From positions 6,172,001-6,236,000 of the forward strand of contig NC_016458.1 in assembly GCF_000226115.1 (NCBI RefSeq): 64,000 nt of DNA. Reading direction: 5' to 3'. The notes beneath the pieces are model-generated. The model was not told the DNA's origin and made no database searches. It saw only the letters and a list, made by a program, of their open reading frames with translations. A program made the translations under genes and the position numbers. Of this stretch, positions 1 to 11,992 are shown piece after piece. The DNA comes from Thermothielavioides terrestris NRRL 8126. Taxonomy: Eukaryota; Ascomycota; Sordariomycetes; Sordariales; Chaetomiaceae. Position 1 is the first letter of the stretch. Each line of letters opens with the position of its first letter.

Positions 1-146
1 CTCGTTCTTCCCAGAATTAGACAAATGGTGCCGGTGAATTGAGTTCAGGTATTCTGTTTGCACAACCGTACTCTGTATTGTGTTACAATATATCCAGGTC
101 CTTGGTGAAGCGGGGCGGCGCTGAGGCAGGCGATCCCTGCACGGTT

Positions 147-545
147 ATGGCTAAAGAGGTCCCGCCAAGACTAATTTCGGAGACTGCCGCTTACAAGTAT
201 TTACAATCGCCACGGGGTGAGCGGGGCCGCGACGGGGCCTCGACGACTTCGAGCAACATCAACAACGAACAATCGCAAAGACTCGTTGCAACAACTTTAC
301 GAAATCTCAACCAAATCGAAAAAAAAGAAAACGAAGTTAACCCTCACCCTAACCTTGACCCTCACCCTAACCATAACCCTCACCCTAACCAGCGGGGGGC
401 TGGCGCCGCCCCCCGCACCCCCGGCGAACTAACCCGTGGCTAACCCGTGGCGATAGTGCAAACCCCTTGGCGGTCTTGGCGGGGTACTGACGCTCCATTG
501 CCGACAATTGGCCGAAATTAGTCTTGGCGGGACCTCTTTAGCCAT
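147..545. mobile_element. MITE-like element with 34-bp perfect terminal inverted repeats
   Basis: Positions 147-180 and 512-545 are perfect 34-base inverted repeats (left arm begins atggctaaagaggtcccgcc). The 331-base interior has no convincing coding frame, so this looks like a non-autonomous DNA element. The bases immediately outside the arms do not form an obvious target duplication, although 'ccctgcac' occurs near both flanks. It could be a fragment of a larger inverted-repeat element. Confidence 0.6.
337..390 (+). repeat. Three 18-bp telomere-like tandem units
   Basis: Three consecutive 18-mers of the form (tta/ttg/ata)accctcaccctaacc lie inside the inverted-repeat element. They contain CCCTAA, the complement of the fungal telomere unit TTAGGG, interleaved with CCCTCA. 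This is an interstitial, degenerate telomere-like tract rather than a chromosome end, because genes follow within 1 kb and the tract is short. Confidence 0.7.
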
Positions 546-1384
546 CAGCCCCTGCACACCACCTCCACTTGACACCCATCATCAGGGTGCAATTCTTGGG
601 TGGCAGGAACTAGCATGTGACAACGACGCGGGAGAGTTACCAGTGGATGCGTTTCTTGGCGTCACAGTGGTTGACTGATGTCCGCCTGATGTTTTCCAAG
701 GGTCACAGGCTCCGTAAAGCAGTCTGCGAGGACATTTTGCTCAAAAGAAACCCAACACACGCTTCATAGGAGAAGGAGGAAACACAGCTGCCTCGACTGA
801 ACTACCTACAGTAAAAAGGAGACAAAAGCTGCATGACTTCGCAGTTCCTGACCCAACCCTGGATATCGAATCGAACCGCCTGAGACAGCAAGCCCCGCAC
901 TGCCTACCGCGTTACACAGTCGGCCAACCACAAGCAGCTAACTCTTCCCTGGCAGCAGCTGTTGGTCTCGCCCCGCCATTCACACACGGTCCACCTGCAT
1001 CCACCACCATAACAACTGCTTGGGTGTTCAGTGTTGCCGACGCAGACAACTTGAGGTCTGCGGCGGCGGCGCGGGACACTCACGCCTTCTTCCGACGTGC
1101 ACGAAGAAGCGACCACTCTAGCACTCTGAAAGAGCGCACCCCATATCTCGGTCGCAAGAGCTACAGTACCCCATCGTTTCGGGTAACGTTAGCTTCCTGC
1201 CTAGCGAGGTACCCCGCGATCCAAGCTGTTGGGTCACCCCACCTTTGTCTTTGTGCGACATCAACCTTGGAAGGCATCGAGAGCCAAGTCCAGTCGGTTC
1301 TTCCTCTCTCATCATATCCTCCGGCTCTTCACCTCCCATCGTATCCTTTCGCAGCTTTGCCCGCAAGGCAAAAATTGTGCAACC
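546..1384. other. Intergenic; 5' region of the histidine-phosphatase gene
   Basis: No supported gene. The last 150 bases before the start codon are pyrimidine-rich with tcatcat/cctcc stretches, as is common in fungal 5' leaders. Short frames here are shadows. Confidence 0.5.
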
Positions 1385-3502
1385 ATGGGGCGCCCTCCGG
1401 CGTACCTGTTCGTGGTGAGGCAAGTCTCGACGGCGCCCACACTCCCTCGACGTCGGCCGCAGCGTCACCAGCACAGTCTGTGCTGTCGTTGTCTTGCTTT
1501 GGGCACCGTTTTGACTGACTGTGCTCGCAGGCACGGCTACCGCCTCGACGCCGCGGACAAGCAGTGGCACATGTCGTCGCCGACCCCCTACGACCCTCCG
1601 CTGACGTACAGTGGCTGGCAGCAAGCAAAGAGCCTGGGCGTCCGGATAGCATCCATAATCCGCGAGAGGGTCCACGAGGACGCCGAGCGGGCCGCGAGCG
1701 AGGCCGTCGCGGATCCGTCTGTCGCAGCTGGGAAGAAGAAAACCAAGAGATACAAAGTCGTGCTGCACAGCTCGCCATTTCTGCGATGCGTCCAGACCTC
1801 GATCGCCATCTGCGCCGGCCTCGCCCAGGATTCAACCCCGTTTGGTCCCGCAAAGACCCGCGACGATCCGCGGCCACCAACAGCTGCCCCAGGCTCCCAA
1901 CCCAAGCCGACCGTCCTCACCGACTCGCAGGGTACTGGCACGCCTGCCGCTCCTGTGCAGATCCGGAGGTCCGTCCTCCGGTTGGACGCCTTTCTCGGAG
2001 AATGGCTGTCTCCAGATTACTTCGAGTTCATCACCCCGCCGCCCGAATCCGTCATGATGCTCGCTAGCGCCAAGGCCGACCTGTTGCGTCGGGAAGACTA
2101 CACCCATTACCCAAACTTCATCTCGCACAGCCACTCCAACTCCCAGGGACAGCTTTGGAGCCCGACCGCCCGCGCAAACTCCGTTTCTCCACTCGCAGAC
2201 AGCCCGTCTAGCGGTGGGGGGTCCGCCGGTGGGCTGGCTAACTCGCTGCCCGCGGGCTCGGGAACCAGGAGTTGGGAGAACAAGACCACTCAACCCCAGC
2301 CGGCGCGGCCAGGTTATGTTTCCCCCGTCCCGCACTACGCCGTCGGCAACAACAACACAATTCCGCCGGGATACGTTTCGCACGCGCGGGACGCCTGCGT
2401 CATGGTTGACTACCAATGGCACTCGACGCGGGGCTCGCTGGACTGGGGGGATGGCGGGACGTTTCCGGAAGAGTGGTCGGCCATGCACAAGCGCTTCCGC
2501 ACCGGCCTCCAACGCCTGGTGGACTGGTATTCCACGGCGGAGAACCCGACAGCTCCAGTCACCAAAACCGCTGCAGCGGGGCCCGCAGACGAACCCGCTG
2601 ATGGGGACGAGGACGTGGAGACCGAGGCTGTCGTCATTCTCGTGTCTCATGGCGCAGGCTGCAATGCCTTGATCGGAGCCCTTACTCACCAGCCTGTCCT
2701 CATGGATGTCGGCATGGCTTCTTTGACGATGGCTGTCCGTAAGCCAACAGCGGATGACTCAGCCTCGTCGTCCTCTGCGGTATCCACGGGCCTGCGGCCC
2801 GTCCACGAACTCTACGACATCAAGCTATTTGCCAATACCGATCACCTCCGGTCTCCCGGGGCGACACCCGCTTCGCCGCGCGTTCCTTCTATGTCGGCCG
2901 CGCTCAACGGCGTACGAGGCCGTCATTCGTCATTCTCTACAATAGACGGCCTTCCGTGGAATAGAAGCTCCGAGAACCGAAATGCGTCGGCAAACACCGC
3001 CCTGAATAGCTTAAGACAGGCCCCGGACAGCGGTTACACGGTCCCGAGAATTTCGCTCATGTCCAGGAGCTACGGCACGGCAAGTGGCGGCAGCCTGACT
3101 TCGTCGACGTCCACACGGCCCTCGAACCCCGGGCGAACTGGCTCCGGGCTCTGGTCGCCCAGCTCACCACGGGACGAGGATGAGGAGGACGAGCCGATGT
3201 TTCCGAACTTTGATCTAGCGCTAGGGGGTGCCACGAGCAGCAGCACAAAAGCTGCTCTTTCACCCGGCCGCGGCGGGAGCGAAGCAGATTCCGAGACAAA
3301 CAAGGAGAACGCCGGCATGACCCGGCCAGAAAACGGCGCATCACCCGACATCTCTACCGGGCGGTCACCGAAGCCCGAACCGGAACAGCTGGGTGCCGGT
3401 GCCGGCGGGCTGTGGGGCATCCCCAGGCCGCCCGACGACGCAGACCGTCTGCGCGATCTTAGCGGCGTCAAGCGTCGGTGGACCGTCACTGAGAGGAGCT
3501 AA
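1385..3502 (+). CDS. Histidine phosphatase (phosphoglycerate-mutase-like) protein with long disordered tail
   Basis: Predicted exons 1385-1419 and 1531-3502, about 668 residues. The intron (1420-1530, 111 bases, a multiple of three without a stop) has a GC donor, gcaagt, and a cag acceptor. Only this splice produces the family's catalytic RHG motif, read as LFVVRHGYRLDAAD near residues 9-22. The second signature, HSSPFLRCVQTS, and the late catalytic histidine in VSHGAGCNALIGAL are both present, so the branch-1 histidine phosphatase fold looks catalytically complete. The substrate cannot be read from sequence. Residues from about 450 to the end are serine/proline-rich with an acidic EDEEDEP patch and look disordered. 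The gene stands alone. A similar fold occurs in the TFIIIC subunit Tfc7, but I see nothing that ties this protein to that role. Confidence 0.85.
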   Translation: MGRPPAYLFVVRQVSTAPTLPRRRPQRHQHSLCCRCLALGTVLTDCARRHGYRLDAADKQWHMSSPTPYDPPLTYSGWQQAKSLGVRIASIIRERVHEDAERAASEAVADPSVAAGKKKTKRYKVVLHSSPFLRCVQTSIAICAGLAQDSTPFGPAKTRDDPRPPTAAPGSQPKPTVLTDSQGTGTPAAPVQIRRSVLRLDAFLGEWLSPDYFEFITPPPESVMMLASAKADLLRREDYTHYPNFISHSHSNSQGQLWSPTARANSVSPLADSPSSGGGSAGGLANSLPAGSGTRSWENKTTQPQPARPGYVSPVPHYAVGNNNTIPPGYVSHARDACVMVDYQWHSTRGSLDWGDGGTFPEEWSAMHKRFRTGLQRLVDWYSTAENPTAPVTKTAAAGPADEPADGDEDVETEAVVILVSHGAGCNALIGALTHQPVLMDVGMASLTMAVRKPTADDSASSSSAVSTGLRPVHELYDIKLFANTDHLRSPGATPASPRVPSMSAALNGVRGRHSSFSTIDGLPWNRSSENRNASANTALNSLRQAPDSGYTVPRISLMSRSYGTASGGSLTSSTSTRPSNPGRTGSGLWSPSSPRDEDEEDEPMFPNFDLALGGATSSSTKAALSPGRGGSEADSETNKENAGMTRPENGASPDISTGRSPKPEPEQLGAGAGGLWGIPRPPDDADRLRDLSGVKRRWTVTERS

Positions 3503-4654
3503 GTTGCTTGGCTCAGGCTTCCAACGGCCCCGATCGCTGCCTCAACCAATTCCTGCCATGAGCCGGTTCATGGCTGCTGAGGTTGAACATCTCGGATTAT
3601 TTGTGTGGTGTACTTGGGGGAAAATCTTGTGAGGTTTATGTTTGCAGTGATACCAGGCGCCGGGGAGTGGGAGTGGGCACTGACTGGATAAGTGCCATGA
3701 AGGCGGATCGCGAATTGGCTCCCCGTGATGGTCGACCCTTGGGTAGGCATGCCACACTTAGCTGAACAGTCTGACAAGAGCATGACACATGCCGGGGAAT
3801 TCAATACGAAGTATTTGCCGAACGTATCTGTACAAACCGCTACTGTGCGCTGTCTGCATCACAGACGTCACTCTTCAGCTGCCCAGTGGTGCCTACATCC
3901 CAAGCCATCCATCCCCTCCGCTGATCCCACAAAGACGGACGCTCCCGTGTCATCAGTCCTCAGTACCATCCGCTATCTCAGCATCCCCCAACCGTCCCAT
4001 AGCGAGAACGCACACAGGTAGACCAACCCAGCATCACTATATCAGTCGGTTCCGTGCAGCCTGTCTACCTGCTTAGTTACGCAGTGTGCTAAACACTCAC
4101 TGATCCTTCAGAACCCGGCGTCGAGCCGAGGCGCCTTCGCCCTCACAGCCCACTGACGCCGTTTGATCGGCGCGGCTGATGCTCCGGCAGAAGTCCCAAC
4201 TCCAACACACCAGAAAAAGCAGCGGTCTTCCAGAATTCTCGGAGAAGTCGTTAGCCGCTGTGGCATTTTATCCGCGTTCTTGCCGAGAGGCATCTGTGAC
4301 AGGGAGAAGGACTCACATAGGCTGAACGGGCTGGAGAGTCGGGTTCCTAGGGCGGGATGGAAGGGATATATACCGGGTTGACGGGCCAGATGGCAGTGAG
4401 TCTGGCTTTCACGTATACGCACTGCTGCATGGCCGGGGCGAGGGAGAAGCGTTGCGGCAAAGACACAACTGCAGAGTCGCAATCTGTCGATTCCTCCCTG
4501 CCCTGGTTGCCTGTTGCCCGTCTATCGGGCAACGAAGGAAGTTCATTCTTTATCAACAAACATACCCCTGCGTACAGATACCAACTGACCCTCGCACAGC
4601 CGACCTAGCCAACCAAGCCCTCCGAACCCAAACAAAAATCCCACCCCAAACTGT
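3503..4654. other. Intergenic between convergent genes
   Basis: Between the 3' ends of the histidine-phosphatase gene and the MFS gene. About 1.15 kb with scattered short frames in all directions, none with recognisable content or codon bias. I see no repeat or RNA gene. Confidence 0.5.
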
Positions 4655-6780
4655 TCAATCCAACTCAAAGAAGCTCCCAGTCCCCTTCAGCCCCTCCAGA
4701 TCGACCAGCCCCATCACCCGCCCATCCCAGCGCCTGACGGCCTCACCGCAAACCCACCACGCGGCCCCGACGGCGACGGCAACAAGCATCTGGGCGGTGC
4801 CGACGCCGACGCAGAACCTTCTGAGCCCGTCCCACCACCAGACGGCGTTGGGCACGGCGACGACAAAGACGCCGGCGAGCAGGGCGCGCCAGCAGGCGAC
4901 GGCGGCGCTCATGTCGGCGGTGGAGCGGGTCGAGACGGCGAGGCTGGAGCCCGTGAAGGCGGCGCTGGCGGCGATGAGCGGGGCCGCGGTCGCGCCCAGC
5001 AGCGCGCTGCCGGCTGCCAGCAGGCCTAGGAGGAAGCTGATCGCGGGCAGGTTGACGCGCGGGGCGAGGTACTGGAGGGCGAAGACGGAGATGTTGTTGT
5101 CGTTGTTGTTGTTGTCGTTGGCGGTGCCGGTGGCGGGGGGCGTCATGGCGCTGTCGAGGTGCAGGCCGAAGGTCAGGATGCCGATGAAGACCAGGACGGA
5201 GCCGGTGGCCAGGGCGAGCATGTGGATTTTGGGGGTGAACTTTGTTGGCTGCCAGCGGGGGAGGAAGGCGGTGATGGCGACGGCGGCGGTGCCGAGGAGG
5301 AAGGGGGAGACCATGAGTGCGCCGATGGTTCCCGGCGAGAGGACGAAGGGCAGCGGGTCGAAGAAGAGCGACAGAGACGAGGCAATACCCCAGAGGGAGG
5401 AATACGGCAGAAAGGACACGATGACGAGGAGCCCGGTCGTCGGTGTGATGGACGCGCGAGGCGCTTGGAGGAGGACTCTGAGGTGGGCCGGGCCGCGGTA
5501 GGCGTAGGGCTTCAGTTTGACGATGTAGTCGGTCAAGCTTTCGAGGGTGAAGAGGCGGCGCGGAGAGGGAGGGATGAAGGTCTTGAACTGGCTGGCGGCC
5601 GTAGAAGGGGTCGGCGCGATTGCAAAAGCCCGGTCATAGGCCGTTTCAGGGGCACCCAGGGCCATGGCGGGAACGGCGACCACGAAGAAGGCGCTGAGGA
5701 TCGTAAACTGCAAGCTGGCGCCCGCCTGGTGCTGTGAGACGACCCCGCCGATCAAAGGGGGTCCCCAGGTCGTCGTCACCGCGACTATGGAGTATATGGC
5801 GACGCGAACGCCACGTTCGTGTTCCTAAGCTGTTAGCATGTGTGATGGAGCTGGGTGTATGGGGAGGATTCGAGCTCACAAAGTAAGTGTCCTGGATCGA
5901 CCCCAGAACCAGCGTGTCGAAAGCTCCCCAACCGAGCCCTTGAAAGACTCGCGCCGCCATGCACTGGTTAAAGGAGGTGGGGACGTTCGTGTTCCAGACG
6001 GTCCCAATAAACACCAATAACAAGGAGACTAGGTAGAGCGGCCGCTTGCCGCATACCCTCGAGGCTATCAGGCAAATGAAGCCAGCCAAGGCCGAGAGCA
6101 TTAAGGGAACGCCGGTCAGAGCAGCAACCGCGGTGTAGGAAACATTGTAGCTCTCTGCGAGCCGGGTATTAATAGTCAGAAATATCGTCTTCGCCACTCC
6201 AGTCAAAGCAACCATCATCAAGAGCGACCAGAAGTTGAGCTCTTTTCTCCATCTGGGCCAGTTCTGAAGAGCAATCAGTGCGGGCGCTTGTCAGAACCCC
6301 AGGGTAGACCGTACGCACCAAAGGGTCATCAGGATCATCACTCGGTTGCGGCACCAGCTCAACGCGGCCGTATTTCCCCTGGCCGTATTTGATGGGTCAC
6401 CGTGAGACAATGGAAGTCCAGGAAAGACGCTTTGTTGAGCCCGGAAACCTTACGGGTGGCACCGACCCCGGTGTCTGGCTTGCAGCAGTGCCTGGCCTCG
6501 TTGGGGGGTTCATGGCGAGCGGCGCTTGCGGCAAATACTGCAGTGGCCGCGCCGGGGGCGGCCCCGTTGGAGTCGCTTGCGGTCTCGCCACCGGCCTCGG
6601 AGGCGGTGGCCTGACCGGTGCTTGAGAAGGGCTGTTGACGGACCTCGGAGAATCTAGTTGCGAAGGCGGCGATCGCGGAGGCAACTCCTTCGGCGGGGGC
6701 TCCGGTGGAACGGCCATGGCTGGGTCCTCTCCATCTCGTCGCCTCGCATCTTCACTTCTGTCTGGTTGAGACAGGTCCAT
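4655..6780 (-). CDS. Major facilitator superfamily transporter
   Basis: Four exons on the minus strand: 6780-6454, 6378-6319, 6263-5880 and 5824-4655, with introns of 75, 55 and 55 bases, giving about 646 residues. The first 109 residues are proline-rich and cytosolic. The next block reads DDPDDPLNWPRWRKELNFW, the typical run-in to TM1 in fungal drug:H+ antiporter-like MFS proteins. About twelve hydrophobic helices follow, with a RVFQGLGWGAFD motif-C-like stretch in the first half and a central loop rich in charged and proline residues. The loop around residue 500 contains a run of asparagines (DNNNNDNN). The start used is the first ATG; a GTG lies just upstream. Substrate unknown; efflux of a small molecule at the plasma membrane is the family expectation. 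No metabolic cluster surrounds it. Confidence 0.88.
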
Positions 6781-8996
6781 CACCGGCTGCCTGTCCAGCT
6801 CTCTCGAGTGATAACGAGCGGAGGCACCTCAACTCACGGAGGAGATGGCAATATGTAGATAAATATATCGTCAACGAGTGTCGTCCGTCGTCGCTGTCCA
6901 GCAGACGAGACGAGTAGCAGAAGCAAAAGCCGCAATGAGTGAGCGGTAGTTAATAATTATGACAGGGGAAGTGGCGAGGGTGAGGCTTAGTCGTATGTAT
7001 ATTATTAAAAAGAACAGCTGCGCTGCAGTCCGGACAGCCTGGGGAGAGGGAAACCCCGGCAATCACATGGGCGTTGACACGGGCTTTACGCACGTTCGGG
7101 GATGCCCACTGCGGCGGCATCCTCCTCGCGAGTCCACAAAAGCAAGACGTGAAAGCCCTGTTTGGGAGATGGATGTCACAGAGCGATCAAATGCCTTGGC
7201 TGCACCTAGGAATGGAAACGTGACCGCGGACGGCGTCGTCGCCAGCATAAGCGATGTGTCTGTTCGCTTCATGCACTGGACATGGCCCTGGGGAGGTGGG
7301 GGTATCCGCACTCGGCGCCGGGACCCGGATCTCGGAGCCGAAGGAGCTCATTGGCTGGAGGACTCGAGGACCCGATGGGTGGGAAGCGATGCGATGGTGA
7401 TCATGCCCGCTCTGACCTGGTACGTCAACTGCAACAAGATCAAGCAGCGAGCGCATGCGGGGGCTCACGGATGAAACAAGAAGTGGCTCACAGCTTGTCA
7501 GCTGCCCGTACACAGCATTGGTCACTGGCTCACTTTCCTGGAATGAATGTTTCGGTCTGAGAAAGGATATCTCCCTTAGGTAGGTAATAGTTGCTCTAAA
7601 TGGTCCCGGAACCTTGGCTGGCGGCGGTAGTTATCATCTCCAGCTCTTCCGCTTGTTAGTGTGGTAAGGCTGAGGTAACGGCGAGGAGGACCGGGCGGCG
7701 GGAAGCAGGGGTCTTTTGTTACAGGGACCAGTGGGGTTGGCGGGGATTGTTATGTAACGGCATGTTCCGGGCCTGTCATGATTTGCTCCTGCCTGGGTGG
7801 CAGCCTCCTCAACCATTCTTGCTCCTCTTCCCTGATGAACTGCGATCGCGCGTCTCCAGCGCCAGGCATTGCACATTTCCTCCGACCGTCAGGCTTCAAT
7901 GGATCAGGGATCGACGAGTCCAACACCAATACAGCGGTTGGAAAATGCAGGATGTGATGAGTTGGGGATGAATGTGCAAAAGAAGGAAGAGACGATGCAA
8001 ACGGCAAGGCCAGACTTCCCAATGTGCCACAATCTGTCTCAGGTCACCAAAAAAGGAGCACAACCAACACCATGTGTGCGAGGTGGTCATGGCGCATCGC
8101 TCTTGGCAGTGACGCCATCCCCTGAGCCCTGCCCGCCTCTTTCCCCGAGCGTCGTCCGGGCTGGCGTTCGGGGCAGGGAGTCCATCTTTGGCCATTGGCG
8201 GCCGGCGCGTTGTTCCAACCCGTCCGACACGGTAACTATTGTTAGCGGATCGTTTCGTCGCCGCTTAACCAGGTTTTTGCCTCGTTCTATCATGCTTGGT
8301 AAACGCATGAAGGTGATGAAGCCAGGTCGTACTATCGCCAAGGGCGATCACGCACCTCTCCAGCCGGGAGCAGCTATAGCCGGACCATGCTTGACCTTGG
8401 GCAACCCCGGACTTTCGATCTCGATTCGATATGCTGCTCTATCACTCAGCTTACTCTCACCGGAGCACCACAACCTTGGTCATTCCCGAGCACCTCAAGG
8501 AAGACCAAGCAACAACAGCCCACTTCTCCGACACCAAGCAGTACCCCAACGATCAAGGAATAGGCCCGATTCACCCAAAGGCAAAGTCAATCGTCCCTTG
8601 AAGACGGCATGCGCAAATCCTATCCCTCCATGTGGCCATGTGGAGTTGAGCGAAGCCGGGGACGGCCCATCACGGGCTAATCCTTCGTCGTCAAGTATCG
8701 TCCGTTTCGATCGACGAGTCGGACACCACGGGCGGGTCTCTATCCCACGTTCAACATCAAGGCAGGACAAGCAATCCCGGAACGCTGCATCGGCAAAGAT
8801 GGGCAGCCGCCGGGCGCAAAACCACAACGAAACGGTTCGTTTCAATGCGCTCAGTGAGGATAAACCCGTGATCACCACAATCTGAGGGGCCACCCGCGGA
8901 TCGTTTCTCAGATGTCGTCTCGCCGCACCACCACTCCACCAGACACGGGGAGCGGGATCGGGAGGCGCTTCGAGCCTCGTCCCCCGCCAACCCCCC
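6781..8996. other. Long intergenic region
   Basis: About 2.2 kb between the MFS start and the 3' end of the F-box gene. One open frame of 338 codons runs 7869-8885 on the plus strand, but it begins at a TTG, has no hydrophobic or domain pattern, and shows no splice-supported extension, so I do not call it. A short 'ttaggtaggtaat' palindromic motif occurs near 7577. Confidence 0.45.
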
Positions 8997-10088
8997 TCAG
9001 AACGACGCAAGCACGATGGCCTTCCCTTCGGCCGCGACGACCTGCACCTCCGACTTCTCCACCATGGCCAGCAGCGTGGTGCTGCGCAGCAGGAGCTCCT
9101 CGAACTCCAGCCGGTACGCGACCGGCAGCTCCTCGTCGCTGGCCACCAGCACGGGATGCTCCGCGCGGATGTCCTTCTCCGCGACGCGGAAGCGCAGCCC
9201 GACGTCACGCGCTGCGTCGGTCCACAAGACCGATTCGTGCTGGCCGCTTACCCCGGCTCCGGCTCCCCCGGCTGCCGCTGCCGCCCCCGCCCCCGTCGCC
9301 GTAGCCGTCGCCGTCGCCGCCTCCGCAGCCAACCAGCCGCGCCACACGCGCGCCAGCCCGTCCACCACGTTGACGTGGCTGCGGAACAGGCCCGGCTTGG
9401 GCCCCAGCCGCACCAGGTTGGTGATGGCGCACAGCTGCGAGAAGAGCTCGTCCGGGTCGAGGTAGATGTCGATGGCGGGTCGGCCGCCGCCGCCTCCGCT
9501 GCCGTTGCTGCTGCTGCTGCTGCTGCTGTTGCTGTTGCTGCTGCTGCCGCTTGGCGGAGGTTGTCGTAGCGAATAATACCGCGCCCGCGCCCTGCTGCTG
9601 CTGCGCGGCGCGGTCTCGTCGTGGCTCACCGGCCGAAAATGCGAGTAGATGCCCCGCAGGCCACCACCAGCACCACCACCTCCACCACCGGCGTCGGTGG
9701 TGGTCCTTCCCACGGAGGAGCGCAGTCGCGGCGCGGCGCCCTCGGCCGCGGCTTCGACGGCGTCAAAGCTGTCCGTGTACAGGTAGTTGCAGTAGAGGTA
9801 CGGCGTGTAGAGCTTCTCGGTCGGGTGGTAGCACTCGAGCATCAGGCGCTGGTCCGGCCGGGAGGTGGCGCGGTTGAGCCGGTCCTTGAGGATCCGGATC
9901 GTGGCCGCGTAGAAGCGGTGGCTGACCATGATGAGCGGCACGAGAGTTTCTGTGGGGAGGTATGAGAGAATCGAGATGAGGAGCTATGTTGCGTGGGCGT
10001 TAGTGGCGCTTACTACCTCTGCGCCTCGGTCAGAGAGTAAGATACGAACCTCGCTCGGCAGCGAGCTGAGACTCAGGCGGGAATCCAT
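8997..10088 (-). CDS. F-box-like protein
   Basis: Two exons, 10088-10050 and 9983-8997, with a 66-base intron, about 341 residues. Splicing joins the 13-residue first exon MDSRLSLSSLPSE to LLISILSYLPTETLVPL, creating an N-terminal F-box-like helix pattern (LPSELLISILSYLP...VSHRFYAA). The rest resembles the fungal single-F-box family: a middle stretch of glycine, serine and asparagine encoded by GCT/CTG repeats (about residues 95-165), then a conserved-looking region with DELFSQLCAITNLVRLGPKPG and a C-terminal alpha/beta part. The expected role is substrate recognition in an SCF ubiquitin ligase through Skp1. No in-frame upstream stop excludes a longer N-terminus, but the chosen ATG places the F-box at residue 10 as usual. 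Confidence 0.72.
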
Positions 10089-11226
10089 GGCGAAAGGGCC
10101 AAGTGAAATAGTCAATGGCAGGTAGGTATGACAGGAACTCGGCGGCCAGATAGAGTAGCGCTTGGTTTGACCGGAGCCGTGAAAGTTAAAATGAGATACG
10201 GCTTTGAGGACTCCCAATTGCGATGGACTCGGACTCCCTCGTTAGGTTGAGCCAAGCCCGAGGGTGGCTCTCGAGTGAGAGGCTCACGAAATATGTTGAA
10301 AGCAGTGTAAGCCGCCAGTGAATGCTCTTGCTGAGCTAATCCGTGGCAAGGAAGACCTAGGGGGCCTGGGTAGGGGGCGGCAGGAGGAGTCGATGCGGAT
10401 GATCGCAGCTATTGTGGAGCCCCAGAGGCCCGAGTGCGGGAGGACGTGTGGTGGCGGATAGGTATGCTTGTGCAGAGTGCTGCTCCTCGTTCTCGGGGCA
10501 CGGCGCCTGTTATCTGTCGGTTTGGCAGTTTCCGCAATTCCACTCGGTTGCTCAATGGCTTGCGAGGCGTTTTGATAGAGACGTGTGGTCAAGGCAACGG
10601 TGGCTCTTCAGAGGAACGACGATCGGATGAGATGATGCGTTCCGTCGGGACCCCCCACTCTGCCCCGCTTATCTCCGCCAGCGAGCGCACAGCAGTGGTT
10701 CCTTCTCCCTTTTCTCCGGAGTTCACGACAGATGGCGGACGTACCTCCTCTGAGGCCGTGGAGGCCACACGATGGTTGATGACTCGCCCAGAGATGGGCT
10801 GTGAGTCCGGAAAGAAGCGCGGTCGAGGTCTGACCACGTACGTCAAAATGTGAATGGTTGACTTTGAATTTCAAGGCCGGTAACTATCTGAAGACCGGCG
10901 CGAGAGCTCCGAAAAATGGGAGATGGGAGTCAAGCAGGAGGATTGTGGCGGCTTCAACCCCCTCTTCCTACCCACCGACTTTGCACGGTACTGATTTGAA
11001 CGTAAGGAGGCAGCTATTCCATTGTAGAGACAGACAGGTGGTGCTGCAGCCCACTAATCAAGGGCATGCCGTTGTCAACTCCAAAACCTGCTGGAATCCA
11101 AACACCCGTGGTCACCAGACGCCAGTCTCCTTGAGGACGGCGCCATTGTCACCGTGCTTACCCGTCCGTTCAATCCCAAGAAGAAAGCTGCGTTCAGGAG
11201 ACCCCCCCTTGACGCACTCACTGCTG
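10089..11226. other. Intergenic; F-box gene promoter side
   Basis: About 1.1 kb. I find no supported gene; the frames present lack domain patterns. The segment at 10280-10620 is gene-like in GC content but gives no convincing product. Confidence 0.45.
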
Positions 11227-11992
11227 CTACAATGTTGCACCCGGCTGCTTCGGCGGCCTGTACATCATGGCTCGCAGAACTATCTTCTCATCCTCGCCAG
11301 GCACCTGGATGTAGAACGTCCCGACCGTCTCAAAGCCCAGCCACGTGTAGAGTTCATAGCCCATAGGGCTGGCCATCACGGACATGTCCCTGAGGGAGTC
11401 CACCCGCACCCGCTCCATACCCCATCTGCACAGCGAGGACCCGTGGCCGCGCCGCTGGAAACCGGGGAGGGTGGCCAGGATTTGAAGGTGGATTTGCTCG
11501 GGGCCGAGGGGGCCGAAATACTTCTGGTAAGCCTGTATCTGACCCTTCCAGAACGCGTTGAAATGCGCATGGTTCGCGTCCCGGCGAGCCTTGCCGCCTC
11601 GCTTCTCGACCTCAGTCACGGCTGCCGCGTGTCAGCAAGAGCCTCCACAGGTCGCCAGAGCTGCTGCAATGATAAAGGAACTTGCGGTCTTGTGGTGTGT
11701 AGCCTGGGCCATGTCTCCGCTTGTTGATATAGGACACGTTCCAGACTCCGACGGAGACCACAGAAGGACGGCCGCCTGGCTCGGCGCTATCTTCGACAAC
11801 CATGACCAACCAGTCGTCATAGGATGGGTCGAGAAAGTACTCGAACAGCATCCTCGTGTATTTGTAGTGGTCTTCGGGATACAAGCGGCGATACGGGAAG
11901 CGGTAGTCCCATTGCGGGTCAAGCGGCATCGTCCTGATGATGACATCGGTGACTGCCTCGAGGTCGGCAGGCAATCCCAGCCGGGGCTTCAT
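11227..11992 (-). CDS. GNAT-family N-acetyltransferase
   Basis: Exons 11992-11686 and 11621-11227, 233 residues. The 64-base intron uses a GC donor (gcaagt) and has a ctgac branch point 10 bases before the acceptor; joining gives TPQDPVTEVEKR with a continuous frame. The N-terminal part begins with a PADLEAVTDVI stretch typical of GNAT beta1-alpha1. The acetyl-CoA binding signature is visible as GFQRRGHGSSL (Q/RxxGxG/A class) near residue 155, followed by an alpha helix and YELYTWLGFETVGTF, the usual GNAT beta6/7 region. Substrate unknown; small GNATs of this fungal type often act on small amines. It is transcribed away from the zinc-cluster regulator 766 bases upstream, an arrangement that allows but does not prove co-regulation. 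Confidence 0.85.

Noticed and set aside
337..390. True chromosome end (telomere)
   Set aside because: Only three degenerate 18-mers inside an inverted-repeat element, with normal genes immediately beyond.
7869..8885. 338-codon plus-strand open frame
   Set aside because: Begins at TTG rather than ATG, has no recognisable motif, hydrophobic pattern or splice extension, and sits in a region with open frames on both strands.
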